From Rhodocyclaceae bacterium (GTDB taxonomy: Bacteria > Pseudomonadota > Gammaproteobacteria > Burkholderiales > Rhodocyclaceae): 64,000 bases of DNA. Where the stretch lies: positions 82,775 through 146,774 of the forward strand of contig JAQTNK010000003.1 in the NCBI GenBank assembly GCA_028713915.1. The letters run 5' to 3'. Positions 19,782 to 29,660 of the stretch are shown here, in pieces. Positions within the stretch are counted from its first letter, which is position 1, and each line of letters opens with the position of its first letter. A program made the translations under genes and the position numbers. The notes beneath the pieces are model-generated. The model ran no database searches and was not told the DNA's origin. It saw nothing but the letters and a program-made list of their open reading frames with translations.

Positions 19782-20886
19782 ATGGAAGCAGAACGCTTAA
19801 ACGCCGTCGCCAACCGCATCGCCGACCTGAAGTCGCGCGGGCAGGAACTGCGGAGGTATCTTTGACTACGATGCCAAGGCATCGCGGCTCGAAGAAGTAG
19901 CCAAGCTGCTCGAAGATCCGGGCATCTGGAACGACGCCGAGCGCGCCCAGTCGCTCGGCAAGGAGAAGAAAGTCCTCGAAGGCGTCGTCCTGACGCTCGA
20001 CGGCGTCAGCCGTCAGCTCGGCGACGCCGGCGATCTCTTCGACATGGCGCGCGAAGAGGAGGACGAGGACACGCTCGTCGCCGTCGAGTCCGATCTCGCG
20101 GCCGTCGAAGCGAAGGTCGCCGACCTCGAGTTCCGCCGCATGTTCTCCAACCCGGCCGACCCCAACAACTGCTTCATCGACATCCAGGCCGGCGCCGGCG
20201 GCACCGAAGCCTGCGACTGGGCCTCGATGCTGCTGCGCCAGTACCTCAAGTACTGCGAGCGCAAGGGCTTCAAGACGGAAATCCTCGAGCAGACCGAAGG
20301 CGACGTCGCCGGCATCCGCAGCGCCTCGCTCAAGGTCGAGGGCGACTACGCCTATGGCTTCCTGCGCACCGAAACCGGCGTGCATCGTCTCGTGCGCAAG
20401 TCGCCCTTCGATTCCTCCGGCGGCCGCCACACCAGCTTCGCCAGCCTCTACGTCTATCCGGAAATCGACGACTCGATCGAGGTCGAGATCAACCCGGCCG
20501 ACCTGCGCGTCGACACCTTCCGCGCTTCCGGCGCCGGCGGCCAGCACATCAACAAGACCGACTCGGCGATCCGCATCACGCACAATCCGACCGGCATCGT
20601 CGTGCAATGCCAGAACGACCGCTCGCAGCACCGCAACCGCGCCGAGGCGATGGCCATGCTGAAGTCGCGCCTGTATGAGCTCGAACTGCGCAAGCGCCAG
20701 GTCGAGGCCGACAAGCTCGAGGCCGGCAAGACCGACGTCGGCTGGGGCCACCAGATCCGCAGCTACGTGCTCGACAACTCGCGCATCAAGGACTTGCGCA
20801 CCAACGTCGAAATCTCCAACACGCAGAAGGTGCTCGACGGCGATCTCGATCCCTTCATCGAAGCCAGCCTCAAGCAGGGCGTCTGA
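19782..20886 (+). CDS. prfB: Peptide chain release factor 2, expressed by programmed +1 frameshift
   Basis: Recognises UGA and UAA stop codons. Translation starts at the ATG 19782 ([20 protein letters not shown]) and meets an in-frame TGA at 19863-19865 within AGGTATCTTTGAC. Slippage at CTT skips one T and continues with GACTACGAT to the stop at 20886, giving 367 aa (E. coli RF2 has 365). The anticodon-like SPF tripeptide (RKSPFDS) and the catalytic GAGGQH are present. The ORF track shows only the part from an internal ATG at 20044. lysS follows after 20 bp. Confidence 0.97.
19855..19866 (+). promoter_or_regulatory. RF2 autoregulatory +1 frameshift site
   Basis: AGGTATCTTTGAC: an AGG acts as the internal Shine-Dalgarno-like element, followed by the slippery CTT and a TGA stop with C after it (a poor termination context). 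Low RF2 lets the ribosome slip +1, high RF2 terminates, so the protein controls its own synthesis. This is known biology of prfB and the site matches closely. Confidence 0.93.
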
Positions 20887-20906
20887 CCCTTACCCGGAAG
20901 AACACC

Positions 20907-22409
20907 ATGACCGAACCGACCCAAGCCCCGCAACAGGACGAGAACCAGCTCATCGCCGAGCGCCGCGAGAAGCTGAAGAAATGGCGCGAGTCCGGGCGCG
21001 CCTACCCGAACGACTTCCAGCGCGAGAACACCGCCGGCAAGCTCGACGAACACTACGGCGAGAAGACGCGCGAGGAACTCGAGGCGACGCCGATCGCGGT
21101 CAAGGTCGCCGGCCGCATCATGCTGCGGCGGATCATGGGCAAGGCCTGCTTCGCGACGATCCAGGATCTCTCCGGGCGCATCCAGGCCTATGTCACGCTC
21201 GACGGCGTCGGCGCCGAAACGCTGGCCGAATTCAAGCACTGGGACCTGGGCGACATCGTCGGGGCCGCCGGCACGCTGATGAAGACCAAGACCGGCGAAC
21301 TCACCGTCAACTGCTCCGAGATCCGCCTGCTGTCGAAGGCGCTGCGGCCGCTGCCGGAGAAATTCCACGGCCTCACCGACGTCGAGCAGAAGTACCGCCA
21401 GCGCTACCTCGACCTCATCACCAACGACCAGACGCGCTTCACCTTCGTCGCCCGCAGCCGCATGATCGCCTCGATCCGCCAATACATGACGGGCCACGGC
21501 TTCCTCGAAGTCGAGACGCCGATGATGCACCCGATCCCCGGCGGCGCCTCGGCCAAGCCTTTCACGACCCATCACAATGCGCTCGACATGAAGCTGTTCC
21601 TGCGCATCGCGCCGGAGCTCTACCTCAAGCGCCTGGTGGTCGGCGGCTTCGAGAAGGTGTTCGAGATCAACCGCAACTTCCGCAACGAAGGGTTATCCCC
21701 GCGGCATAATCCGGAATTCACCATGATGGAGTTCTACGAGGCCTACGCCGACTACAAGAGCCTGATGAACTTCACCGAAGGCGTCATCCGCCAGTGCGCG
21801 CGCGAAGCGCTCGGCACCGAATCCTTCGAGTACCAGGGCCGCACGCTCGACCTGTCCAAGCCGTTCCGCCGCCTGACCATGGTGCAGGCCATCCATGCCC
21901 ACCATCCCGGCTTCAGCGTCGAGCAATTGAACGACGCCGCCTGGCTGCGCGAGAAGCTCCACGACCTCAAGGCCGAGGTGCACGCGACCGCGGGCGTCGG
22001 CACGCTGCAGATGCAGCTGTTCGAGGAAACCACCGAAGCCGAATTGTGGGACCCGACCTACATCATCGACTACCCGACCGAAGTCTCGCCGCTGGCGCGC
22101 CGCTCGGACGCCAACCCGGACGTCACGGAGCGCTTCGAGCTCTTCATCGTCGGCCGCGAGATCGCCAACGGCTTTTCCGAACTGAACGACCCCGAGGACC
22201 AGGCCGCGCGCTTCCAGGAACAGATGAAGGCCAAGGACGCCGGCGACGAAGAGGCGATGTACTACGACGCCGACTTCATCCGCGCGCTCGAATACGGCCT
22301 GCCGCCGACCGGCGGCTGCGGCATCGGCATCGATCGCCTGGTGATGCTGCTGACCGATTCCCCGGCCATCCGCGACGTCATCCTCTTCCCGCAGATGCGC
22401 GCGGAATAG
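20907..22409 (+). CDS. lysS: Lysyl-tRNA synthetase, class II
   Basis: Charges tRNA-Lys in the cytoplasm. 500 aa with an N-terminal OB-fold ([21 protein letters not shown]), class II motif 1 ([21 protein letters not shown]), motif 2 ([11 protein letters not shown], with [15 protein letters not shown]) and motif 3 ([14 protein letters not shown]). Length fits LysS. It follows prfB by 20 bp, the usual prfB-lysS operon. Confidence 0.97.
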   Translation: MTEPTQAPQQDENQLIAERREKLKKWRESGRAYPNDFQRENTAGKLDEHYGEKTREELEATPIAVKVAGRIMLRRIMGKACFATIQDLSGRIQAYVTLDGVGAETLAEFKHWDLGDIVGAAGTLMKTKTGELTVNCSEIRLLSKALRPLPEKFHGLTDVEQKYRQRYLDLITNDQTRFTFVARSRMIASIRQYMTGHGFLEVETPMMHPIPGGASAKPFTTHHNALDMKLFLRIAPELYLKRLVVGGFEKVFEINRNFRNEGLSPRHNPEFTMMEFYEAYADYKSLMNFTEGVIRQCAREALGTESFEYQGRTLDLSKPFRRLTMVQAIHAHHPGFSVEQLNDAAWLREKLHDLKAEVHATAGVGTLQMQLFEETTEAELWDPTYIIDYPTEVSPLARRSDANPDVTERFELFIVGREIANGFSELNDPEDQAARFQEQMKAKDAGDEEAMYYDADFIRALEYGLPPTGGCGIGIDRLVMLLTDSPAIRDVILFPQMRAE

Positions 22410-22425
22410 GCTGGCCGGGCCGCGC

Positions 22426-24291
22426 ATGGCCTACGCGCCGATCGTTCCGGCCGAGCGTGCCTTCGCCACCGACGGCACGCCGTATTCGCCGGCCTACGAC
22501 GACGTCTACCATTCCGCCAGCGGCGGCCTCGCACAAGCCCGCCACGTCTTCATCGCCGGCAACGGCCTGCGCGGCGACGATGCGCGCTGGCGCGGCCGCG
22601 AATCCTTCGTCATCCTCGAAACCGGCTTCGGCCTCGGCCTGAATTTCCTCGCCACCTGGCAGGCCTGGCGCGACGATCCGGCGCGGCCGCGGCGCCTGCA
22701 TTTCGTCTCCGTCGAGAAGCATCCGTTCCGCCGCGACGACCTCGCGCGCCTGCTGGCGCGCTGGCCGGAACTCGCCGACCTGGCGGCGCAACTGACCGCG
22801 GCCTGGCCGCTGCCGGTGCCCGGCCTGCATCGCCTGCACTTCGACGACGGCAAGGTCACGCTGACGCTCGCGTTCGGCGACGCCGGCGACCTGTTGCCGC
22901 AGTTGACGCTCGCCGCCGACGCGCTCTATCTCGACGGCTTCGCGCCGACGAAGAACCCGGAACTCTGGTCGGACGGCATTGCGCAGCATCTCGCCGCGCT
23001 GGCCGCGCCGGGCGCCACGCTCGCCACCTGGACCGTGCTGGAAGACGTCATGACGCGCCTCGCCGCCGCCGGCTTCGTGCTCGAAAAGCGCCCCGGCTTC
23101 GGCACCAAGCGCTACATGCTGGCCGGCTGCAAGCCGGGCACGGCAGGCCTTTCGACTTTCCATGACAATAGCATCGTCGTCATCGGCGCCGGCGCGGCCG
23201 GCAGTTCGGCGGCGCAGCGCCTCGCCGCGCGCGGCTTCGCGGTCACCGTGTTCGAGGCCGCGTCCGCACCGGCGCAAGGCGCGTCGGGCAATCTGGCCGG
23301 CGTCTTCCGCCCCTTGCCCTCCATCGACGACAGCCGCTTGGCGCGGCTGCTGCGCGCGGGCTTCCTCTACGGCCAGCGCCACATCGCGGCAGTGGGCGGC
23401 GTGCACCACGACGCCTGCGGCGTGCTGCACATCGCCCGCGACGCCAAGCACGAGGCGACGCAGCGCCGCATCGTCGCCGAACAGGCGCCGCCGCCCGAAC
23501 TCGTGCGCTTCGTCGAGCGCGACGAAGCCTCGAAGCTCGCCGGCTGGCCGGTGGCGATGGGCGGCTGGTGGTTCGCCGGCGGCGGCTGGATCAACCCGCC
23601 CTCGCTGTGCCGCGCCAATCTCGCCGGCCTCGGCGTGCGCTGCGATAGCGCGGTCGACCGTCTCGAGCGGTGCAACGCCGGCTGGCGGCTGCTCGCCGCC
23701 GACGGCGACGTCATCGCGGAGGCGACGCACGTCGTGCTGGCCAACGCCGTCGATGCCAGACGCATGATCGCGGATTTCCCCGTGCGCAGCGGCCGCGGCC
23801 AGGTTTCGCATTTGCCGGAGGTTGCCGTGCCGCCGTTCCACATCGTCGCCACGCGCATGGGCTACGTCACGCCGGCCGTCGACGGCATGCACTGCGCCGG
23901 GGCGACGCTGACGCCCGACGACAGCGACATGGCGCCACGCCTGGACGATCACGTCGAGAATCTCCTGCGCCTCGACATGACGCTTCCGGGCTACGGCCGC
24001 GGCCTCGATGCGGGGCAACTGCCGGGCCGCGTCGGCTTGCGGCCGATGTCGCCCGATCGCCTGCCGCTCGTCGGCACGCTGGAAGCCGAAGGCTTGTGGA
24101 CGCTGAACGGCTTCGGCGCCCGCGGCCTCGTCTGGGCGTCGCTGTGCGCCGAATTGCTGGCATCCCAGATGGCCGGCGAGCCGCTGCCGGCGGAAGCCGA
24201 ACTCGTCGCCGCGCTCGCTCCCGGCCGCTTCCGCGAACGGGCCAGGCAGCGCGGCAAGGCCGCCGACGCGGACAAGCGGATGGTCGAGTAG
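22426..24291 (+). CDS. mnmC: Bifunctional tRNA mnm5s2U biosynthesis protein MnmC
   Basis: Completes the wobble-uridine modification mnm5s2U. The 621-aa protein has an N-terminal SAM methyltransferase domain (about 1-240; ETGFGLGLNFL and LYLDGFAPTKNPELW). The C-terminal FAD oxidoreductase (about 245-610) has the dinucleotide-binding VIGAGAAGSSAAQRLAARG and RPMSPDRLPLVG. Both halves are complete. It lies 16 bp after lysS and is probably co-transcribed. Convergent with gltX. Confidence 0.94.
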   Translation: MAYAPIVPAERAFATDGTPYSPAYDDVYHSASGGLAQARHVFIAGNGLRGDDARWRGRESFVILETGFGLGLNFLATWQAWRDDPARPRRLHFVSVEKHPFRRDDLARLLARWPELADLAAQLTAAWPLPVPGLHRLHFDDGKVTLTLAFGDAGDLLPQLTLAADALYLDGFAPTKNPELWSDGIAQHLAALAAPGATLATWTVLEDVMTRLAAAGFVLEKRPGFGTKRYMLAGCKPGTAGLSTFHDNSIVVIGAGAAGSSAAQRLAARGFAVTVFEAASAPAQGASGNLAGVFRPLPSIDDSRLARLLRAGFLYGQRHIAAVGGVHHDACGVLHIARDAKHEATQRRIVAEQAPPPELVRFVERDEASKLAGWPVAMGGWWFAGGGWINPPSLCRANLAGLGVRCDSAVDRLERCNAGWRLLAADGDVIAEATHVVLANAVDARRMIADFPVRSGRGQVSHLPEVAVPPFHIVATRMGYVTPAVDGMHCAGATLTPDDSDMAPRLDDHVENLLRLDMTLPGYGRGLDAGQLPGRVGLRPMSPDRLPLVGTLEAEGLWTLNGFGARGLVWASLCAELLASQMAGEPLPAEAELVAALAPGRFRERARQRGKAADADKRMVE

Positions 24292-24298
24292 CGCGGCT

Positions 24299-25705
24299 TC
24301 AGAGCACGCGGTCGAGGCGTTCGAGCACGCGCTCGCGGCCGAGCACTTCGACGACGGCATCGATGGCCGGCGACTGCGGCTGGCCGAGCAGCGCCACGCG
24401 CAGCGGAATCGCCACCTGCGGCATCTTCAAACCGTGCGCCGTGCACGTTTCCTTGATGGCCGGGCCGAGCACGATCTTCTGCCAGTCGGCGGCGGCGGCG
24501 AAGCGTTCGCGCAAGGTCTTGAGCGCCGCGCGCGCCGCGTCGGTCAGATGCGTGGCGAGCAACTCGGGCGACGGATGGACGAAGACGATCAGCGGCTCGA
24601 TGGCGTCCGCGAGTTCGTTGAGATTGGTGGCGCGGTCCTTGTAGAGCGCGACGGCGCGCTCGAGCGGCGGCCCGGCTTCGGGATCGATGCCGCGCCGCGC
24701 CAGGCGGCTGGCCACTTCGCCGGCGAGACGGCCGTCGTCGGCGCTCTTGATGTAGTGGGCGTTGAGCCAGTCGAGCTTCTCGGTGTTGAACTGCGCGGCG
24801 GAAGCCGTGATGTGGTCGAGGTCGAACCACTGCACGAACTGCTCCAGCGAAAAGATTTCGTCGTCGCCGTGCGACCAGCCCAGGCGCGCGAGATAGTTGA
24901 GCATGGCTTCGGGCAGGTAGCCGCGCTCGTCGTAGTCGGTCACCGCCACCGAATTGCGGCGCTTGGAGAGCTTCTGGCCGTCGTCGCCGAGGATCATCGA
25001 CAGGTGCGCGTAAGCCGGCACGGCTGCGCCCAGGGCCGCCAGCACGTTGATCTGGCGCGGCGTGTTGTTCACGTGGTCGTCGCCGCGAATGACGTGGGTG
25101 ATGCCCATGTCCCAGTCGTCGACGACGACGCAAAAGTTGTAGGTCGGCGTGCCGTCGGCGCGCGCTATGACAAAGTCATCGAGCTCGGCGTTGCTGATCT
25201 CGATGCGGCCCTTGACCTGGTCGTCCCAGGCAACGACGCCCGCCGTCGGGTTCCTGAAGCGCACCACGGGCGCGACGCCGGCCGGCGGTGGCGGCAGCAC
25301 CTTGCCGGGCTCGGGGCGCCAGCGGCCGTCGTAGCGCGGCTTTTCCTTCCGCGCTTCCTGCTCGGCGCGCAGCGCGTCGAGTTCTTCCTTCGACGTGTAG
25401 CAATGGTAGGCGGTGCCGGCCGCCAGCATCTGGGCGATGACTTCCCGGTAGCGCGCCATGCGCTGCGTCTGGTAGAACGGACCTTCGTCGTGCGTCAGGC
25501 CGAGCCAGCGCATGCCGTCGAGAATGGCCTGCACCGCTTGCGGCGTCGAGCGCTCGATGTCGGTGTCCTCGATGCGCAGGATGAACTGGCCGCCATGGCG
25601 GCGCGCGTAAGCCCAGGCGAACAGCGCCGTGCGGGCGCCGCCGATGTGGAGATAGCCGGTGGGGCTGGGAGCGAAGCGGGTGCGGACGGAAGTGGATGCG
25701 GTCAT
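24299..25705 (-). CDS. gltX: Glutamyl-tRNA synthetase, class I
   Basis: Charges tRNA-Glu. 468 aa with the HIGH-type signature [15 protein letters not shown] at residues 12-26 and the KMSKS-type motif KLSKR near residue 245. The anticodon-binding helical domain fills the C-terminal third. Length fits discriminating or non-discriminating bacterial GltX; which one cannot be told here. Confidence 0.96.
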   Translation of the reverse strand: MTASTSVRTRFAPSPTGYLHIGGARTALFAWAYARRHGGQFILRIEDTDIERSTPQAVQAILDGMRWLGLTHDEGPFYQTQRMARYREVIAQMLAAGTAYHCYTSKEELDALRAEQEARKEKPRYDGRWRPEPGKVLPPPPAGVAPVVRFRNPTAGVVAWDDQVKGRIEISNAELDDFVIARADGTPTYNFCVVVDDWDMGITHVIRGDDHVNNTPRQINVLAALGAAVPAYAHLSMILGDDGQKLSKRRNSVAVTDYDERGYLPEAMLNYLARLGWSHGDDEIFSLEQFVQWFDLDHITASAAQFNTEKLDWLNAHYIKSADDGRLAGEVASRLARRGIDPEAGPPLERAVALYKDRATNLNELADAIEPLIVFVHPSPELLATHLTDAARAALKTLRERFAAAADWQKIVLGPAIKETCTAHGLKMPQVAIPLRVALLGQPQSPAIDAVVEVLGRERVLERLDRVL

Positions 25706-25785
25706 TGGGTCGTGGGCCTGGATAGGCCGCGAATTCTAGCAAATGCTCACCGGCGGCCCGCGACGTTTCGGCAGCCGTGCCAGCG

Positions 25786-26982
25786 CTACGGCCCCGCCCA
25801 GCGCGCCAGCCGCCGGCTGAAGTTCCAGCCGACCAGCGGCAGGATCAGCGCCGAGCAGGCGAACAGCCAGGGCGCGCCGACGCGCTCCACCACCAGCGCG
25901 CCGAGGCTGACGCCGACCGCCTGGGCGAGAAAAAAGCAGGAGGCGAAAATCGATACCGCCATGCCCCGCGCCGCCGGCGCCATCTGCGTGGCATGCGTCT
26001 GCAGCGTGTTGTGCATCTGGTAGAAGCCCAGGCCGGCCAGCAGCGCGGCCAGCACGCCCCAGCCCCAGGCGGGCGTGACGGCGAGGATCAGGTAGGCAAT
26101 CCCGAGCAAGCCGCCGCCCAGCAATGCCAGCCGCGCCTCGCCCAGCTTGCGCACCCAGCGTCGCGCCGCCAGGGTGTAGACGAGGCCGCCCAGGCCGAAC
26201 GCCGCCACCACCGCGCCGGCATGGAACAGCGAGATGCCGAAGCGCTCGTGCAGATAGGCGGGAATGAAAGCCATGACGCCGAAGGTCGCCATCGCCTCGA
26301 TGAAGACGGTGACGAGAATGGCGCGCGCCCGCGCGTTGCGCACGATCGCGCCGATGACGACGACCAGTTTGGCGGCGGCGTCCGCGCTGTGCACGGTCGT
26401 GCGCTGGGCCTGCTGGCGCTTGACGTCGCGCAGCAGCAGCAGGCCGACGACGCAATAGGCCGCCGCGAGGAAGACGAAGGCCCAGCGCCAGCCGACCGTA
26501 TCGGCGAACAGGCCGCCGATGGCCTGGCCGCTGACCAGGCCGACGATCTGGCCGGACATGAACTTCGCCAGCGTCGGCTGGCGCCGCTCGAAGGCGACGA
26601 CGTCGCCGATCCAGGCCATCGACAGCGGAATCAGCGCAGCCGTCGTCGCGCCGGTGAGCGCCCGCGCCAGGCTCAGCGCCGGCAGCGACGGACTGGCGGC
26701 GCAGGCCAGCGCCCCGAGCGTCGAGGCCAGGCAGGCCCAGGCGATGACGCGGAACTTGCCGAAGCGGTCGCCGAGCGGGCCGAACGCCAGTTGGCAGATG
26801 CCGTAGGCGACGCTGGTGGCGGTGACCACCACGGCCGCCCGCGCCGCCGTGGTGCCGAAGTCCAGCGCCAAGGCCGGCAGCATGGGATCGCACAGGCGCA
26901 GCGCCGCGGCGCTGGCGAACGCGCCCAGGCTCAGCAGCAGCACTTCGCGGCCGATGGCGGCGTCGTCGTGCTCAGGCGGCAC
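25786..26982 (-). CDS. MFS transporter, DHA1-like
   Basis: 398-aa inner-membrane permease with about 12 hydrophobic segments. Motif A appears as GPLGDRFGKFRVI after TM2. YGICQLAFGPLGDR and ALTGATTAALIPLSMAWIGD resemble arabinose/drug-efflux-type MFS proteins. Start is GTG at 26982, with GGAG upstream. Substrate unknown; no adjacent regulator. Confidence 0.85.
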   Translation of the reverse strand: MPPEHDDAAIGREVLLLSLGAFASAAALRLCDPMLPALALDFGTTAARAAVVVTATSVAYGICQLAFGPLGDRFGKFRVIAWACLASTLGALACAASPSLPALSLARALTGATTAALIPLSMAWIGDVVAFERRQPTLAKFMSGQIVGLVSGQAIGGLFADTVGWRWAFVFLAAAYCVVGLLLLRDVKRQQAQRTTVHSADAAAKLVVVIGAIVRNARARAILVTVFIEAMATFGVMAFIPAYLHERFGISLFHAGAVVAAFGLGGLVYTLAARRWVRKLGEARLALLGGGLLGIAYLILAVTPAWGWGVLAALLAGLGFYQMHNTLQTHATQMAPAARGMAVSIFASCFFLAQAVGVSLGALVVERVGAPWLFACSALILPLVGWNFSRRLARWAGP

Positions 26983-27043
26983 GGCCGCTCCGTAGCGGCC
27001 GCCGCGCTGCGCGGGTGAAGCTTATCTCGTCAGGACGATGCAC

Positions 27044-27607
27044 TTATTCTTTGATGGCTTCGATGGCAAGGCTGATAGTAACCTCGTCGCCGACGTAAGG
27101 CGCATATTTGCCGGCATTGAAATCGGTGCGCTTGACGACGGTCGTGGCGTTGGCGCCGATGGCGTCGCGCTTCAGCATCGGATGCGGCATGGCCTGGAAG
27201 CTGGTCACCGTCAGCGTCACCGGCCGGGTGACGCCCTTGATGGTGAGGTTGCCGTCGACGGCCACGGGCTTGTCGCCGTCGAAGCGCACGGCGGTGGACT
27301 TGAACGTGGCCGTCGGATATTTGGCGGTGTCGAAATAGTCCGCGCCCTGGATATGCTCATTGAATAGCGCGGAGCCGGTATCGACGGACTTCATGTCGAT
27401 CACCACGTCCACCGCGCCGGTGTGGGCGGCCTGGTCGAGCACCACCTTGCCCGTCGTCCGGTCGAAGCGGCTCAGTTGGGTCGAATAGCCGAGGTGGCTG
27501 TAGGAGAAGCGCGGGAAAGTATGGGCGTTGTCGATGACGAAGGTCTCGGGGGCGGCGAAAGCCGGGGCGGCGAGTGCGGCGAGGGACAGCAGGGCGAGGC
27601 GTTTCAT
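27044..27607 (-). CDS. YceI family periplasmic lipid-binding protein
   Basis: 187 aa from MKRLALLSLAALAAPAFAAPET, a signal peptide. The mature lipocalin-like YceI domain contains IDNAHTFPRFSYSHLG, DVVIDMKSVDTG, YPTATFKSTAV and GNLTIKGVTRPVTL. YceI proteins bind isoprenoid-type lipids in the periplasm. The track start (27718) lies inside the upstream gene; the ATG at 27607 with GGAGC upstream is right. Last gene of a ygiD-b561-yceI-yceI series. Confidence 0.92.
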   Translation of the reverse strand: MKRLALLSLAALAAPAFAAPETFVIDNAHTFPRFSYSHLGYSTQLSRFDRTTGKVVLDQAAHTGAVDVVIDMKSVDTGSALFNEHIQGADYFDTAKYPTATFKSTAVRFDGDKPVAVDGNLTIKGVTRPVTLTVTSFQAMPHPMLKRDAIGANATTVVKRTDFNAGKYAPYVGDEVTISLAIEAIKE

Positions 27608-27645
27608 GGTCGGGCTCCTTGGGGGTGGGGGAACAGCGTGGCAGG

Positions 27646-28206
27646 TCATTTCCCGGCGCCGGCCAGGAAATGGAACTTGATCTGGATCTCGTTGGCGACC
27701 GTGCCGAAGTCGGCCCATTCGCCTTCGCCGATGGCATAGTCGGCGCGCTTCAGCACGAACGCGCCGTCGAACACGCCGACGTTGCCCTGCTGGCTGAAAC
27801 TGAAGGGCGCCGTCACGTCCCGCGTGCGGCCCTTGATGCTCATCTTGCCGCTCACTTCGTAGCGGTTGCCGCCCAGCGCCTTGACGCCGCCGGCAACGAA
27901 TTTCGCCTGCGGGAAGTGCTGGGTGTCGAACCAGCCCTTGCCGGCGACTTCGTCGTCGCCTTCCGACGAGCCGGTGTCGATGCTGGCGAGATCCACGTCG
28001 AGCTCCGCCTTGGCCGCTGCCGGCCTGGCCGGATCAAAGCTGATGCGCGCGGCGAACTTCTTGAAGCGGCCTTCCACCGGCACGCCCATCTGCTTGTAGA
28101 CGAATGCCAGGGTGCTCTTGTCGGCCTGGAGCGAGTTGAATTCGGCGGCCTCGGCCAGCGGCGCGACGGCCAGGCCGACCAGGGCGATGAGGGCGAAGCT
28201 TTTCAT
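27646..28206 (-). CDS. Second YceI family periplasmic protein
   Basis: 186 aa with signal peptide MKSFALIALVGLAVAPLAEAA. The domain shows FNSLQADKSTLAFVYKQMGVPVEGRFKKF, ELDVDLASIDTGSSEGDDEV, FPQAKFVAGGV and GKMSIKGRTRDVTAPF. Only moderately similar to its neighbour, so an old duplication. It lies 22 bp after the cytochrome b561 gene and probably works with it. Confidence 0.92.
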   Translation of the reverse strand: MKSFALIALVGLAVAPLAEAAEFNSLQADKSTLAFVYKQMGVPVEGRFKKFAARISFDPARPAAAKAELDVDLASIDTGSSEGDDEVAGKGWFDTQHFPQAKFVAGGVKALGGNRYEVSGKMSIKGRTRDVTAPFSFSQQGNVGVFDGAFVLKRADYAIGEGEWADFGTVANEIQIKFHFLAGAGK

Positions 28207-28227
28207 GACGATTCTCCGTGGCGAGGA

Positions 28228-28767
28228 CTAGCGGGAGCGGCTCGGCAGCATGCGCAGCAGCACGCCGTCCTTGTCGACTAGGTGGTGCTTGGCCGCGGCG
28301 CCGACATGAGCGGCGACGACGGCGGCGAGGAGGAAATTGAGCAGCTGGTGCACCTGCTGCAGCAGCTCGCCCAGTCCCTTGTTCTTGTCCACCAGATCGG
28401 GCAGCGGCAGCACGCCGAAATAGACGGTCGGAAAGCCCTTGGCGGAACTCATCAGCCAGCCCGTCAGCGGAATGGCGATCATCAGCAAATAGAGCAGGCC
28501 GTGGCCGGCGTGGGCCGCCAGCCTTAATGCGTTCGTCATATTCCGGGGAAGTGCCGGCGGCCGGTGGGCGCGGCGCCAGGCCATGCGCGCCAGCACCAGC
28601 AGGAAGGCGCTGACGCCCGCCCATTTGTGCCAGGAATAGATCTTCAGCTTCCACGGCGAAACGGGCAGGTCGTGCATGTACAGGCCGACGCCGAACAGCG
28701 CCGTCAGCAGCAGGGCCATGAGCCAATGGAGGGCGATGGCGGTCGTCGTGTAGCGCGGCGCGTTCAA
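28228..28767 (-). CDS. Cytochrome b561
   Basis: 179-aa inner-membrane di-haem b cytochrome with four hydrophobic segments. Candidate haem-ligand histidines are in ALHWLMALLL, SWHKWAGV, AAHAGHGLLYLLMIAIPLTGW and AAVVAAHVGAAAKHH. The start is TTG at 28767, four bases from the ygiD stop; no ATG fits the family start. Bacterial b561 genes are often found with yceI, as here, suggesting a quinone- or lipid-linked redox role. Confidence 0.88.
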   Translation of the reverse strand: MNAPRYTTTAIALHWLMALLLTALFGVGLYMHDLPVSPWKLKIYSWHKWAGVSAFLLVLARMAWRRAHRPPALPRNMTNALRLAAHAGHGLLYLLMIAIPLTGWLMSSAKGFPTVYFGVLPLPDLVDKNKGLGELLQQVHQLLNFLLAAVVAAHVGAAAKHHLVDKDGVLLRMLPSRSR

Positions 28768-28770
28768 GGC

Positions 28771-29586
28771 TCAGTCCTTCGCAGCACGGGGATGGAAAGC
28801 GAAGGCATCCATGGCCATGACATAGTCATCGACGCCGGCATGGAAGCGCTCGGTACGGGCGCCCTCGCCCGCCGCGCCCAGCGCCACGAAGAGCGGCAGC
28901 AGGTGCTCGTCGCTCGGATGGGCGCGCACGGCGGCCGGCGCCTGGCGCCGATAGTCCAGCAGGGCCGGCAGGTCGGCGGCCTGGAGGCGCTGCCAGATCC
29001 AGTCGGGGAATTCGCGCACGTAGGCGGGCGGCGCGGCGGCGCCCGCCGCGGCCGCCTGGAAGTCGCGCAGGTTGTGCGTCAGGTTGCCCGACGCGACGAG
29101 CAGGAAACCGCGTGCCGCCAGGGGCGCGAGGGCAGCGCCGACGGCGAGGTGATGCGCCGCCCCCAGCGCGGCCTGGATGGACAGCGGGATCACCGGCACG
29201 TCGGCTTCGGGAAACATCAGCCGCAAAGGAATCCAGGCGCCGTGATCGAGGCCGCGGCCGCCGTCGCCGGCGGCGGCGAAGCCGGCCTGGCGCAGCCGCG
29301 CCAGCACGTCGGCGCCGGCCTCCTTGCAGCCCGTGGCCGGGTAACGGATCGCATACAGCTCGCGCGGGAAACCCCAGTAGTCGTGGATCGTTTCCGGACG
29401 ATCGGCAAGGCCCACGGTGGGCGCCTCGGTATCCCAGTGGGCGCTGACGACGATCACCGCCCGCGGCCGCGGCAGGGCCGCCGCAACGCGGCTCAGGGCG
29501 GCGCCGGCGGCCCCGGGACGCAGGGCGAAAGTCGGCGCGCCGTGCGGCACGAACAAGGGACTCGAGAGGATGGCTGCGGAGGACAT
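28771..29586 (-). CDS. LigB/DODA-type extradiol dioxygenase (YgiD-like)
   Basis: 271 aa from the ATG at 29586. The family is the class III (LigB) ring-opening dioxygenases with one non-haem metal. Candidate metal ligands are in FVPHGAPTF, VSAHWDTEAP and the GLDHGAWIPLRLMFP stretch, followed by ASGNLTHNLRDF. The track start at 29661 enters the divergent LysR gene. It opens the minus-strand series leading into b561, and faces a divergent LysR gene that probably controls it. Confidence 0.87.
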   Translation of the reverse strand: MSSAAILSSPLFVPHGAPTFALRPGAAGAALSRVAAALPRPRAVIVVSAHWDTEAPTVGLADRPETIHDYWGFPRELYAIRYPATGCKEAGADVLARLRQAGFAAAGDGGRGLDHGAWIPLRLMFPEADVPVIPLSIQAALGAAHHLAVGAALAPLAARGFLLVASGNLTHNLRDFQAAAAGAAAPPAYVREFPDWIWQRLQAADLPALLDYRRQAPAAVRAHPSDEHLLPLFVALGAAGEGARTERFHAGVDDYVMAMDAFAFHPRAAKD

Positions 29587-29625
29587 GGGCGCACTGTAGC
29601 TGAAGGATGCGCTTCGAAATAGGAG

Positions 29626-29640
29626 ACAATCTGGAATTGT
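29626..29640. promoter_or_regulatory. Candidate LysR-type operator in the ygiD/lysR gap
   Basis: ACAAT-CTGGA-ATTGT is a perfect 5-bp inverted repeat with a 5-bp centre, flanked by near-symmetric bases (AGACAAT/ATTGTTT), in the 74-bp divergent promoter gap. Placement and size fit a LysR-family binding site controlling both genes. No other obvious palindrome lies in the gap. Confidence 0.5.
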
Positions 29641-29660
29641 TTGTTGCCAGGACAGAGACA

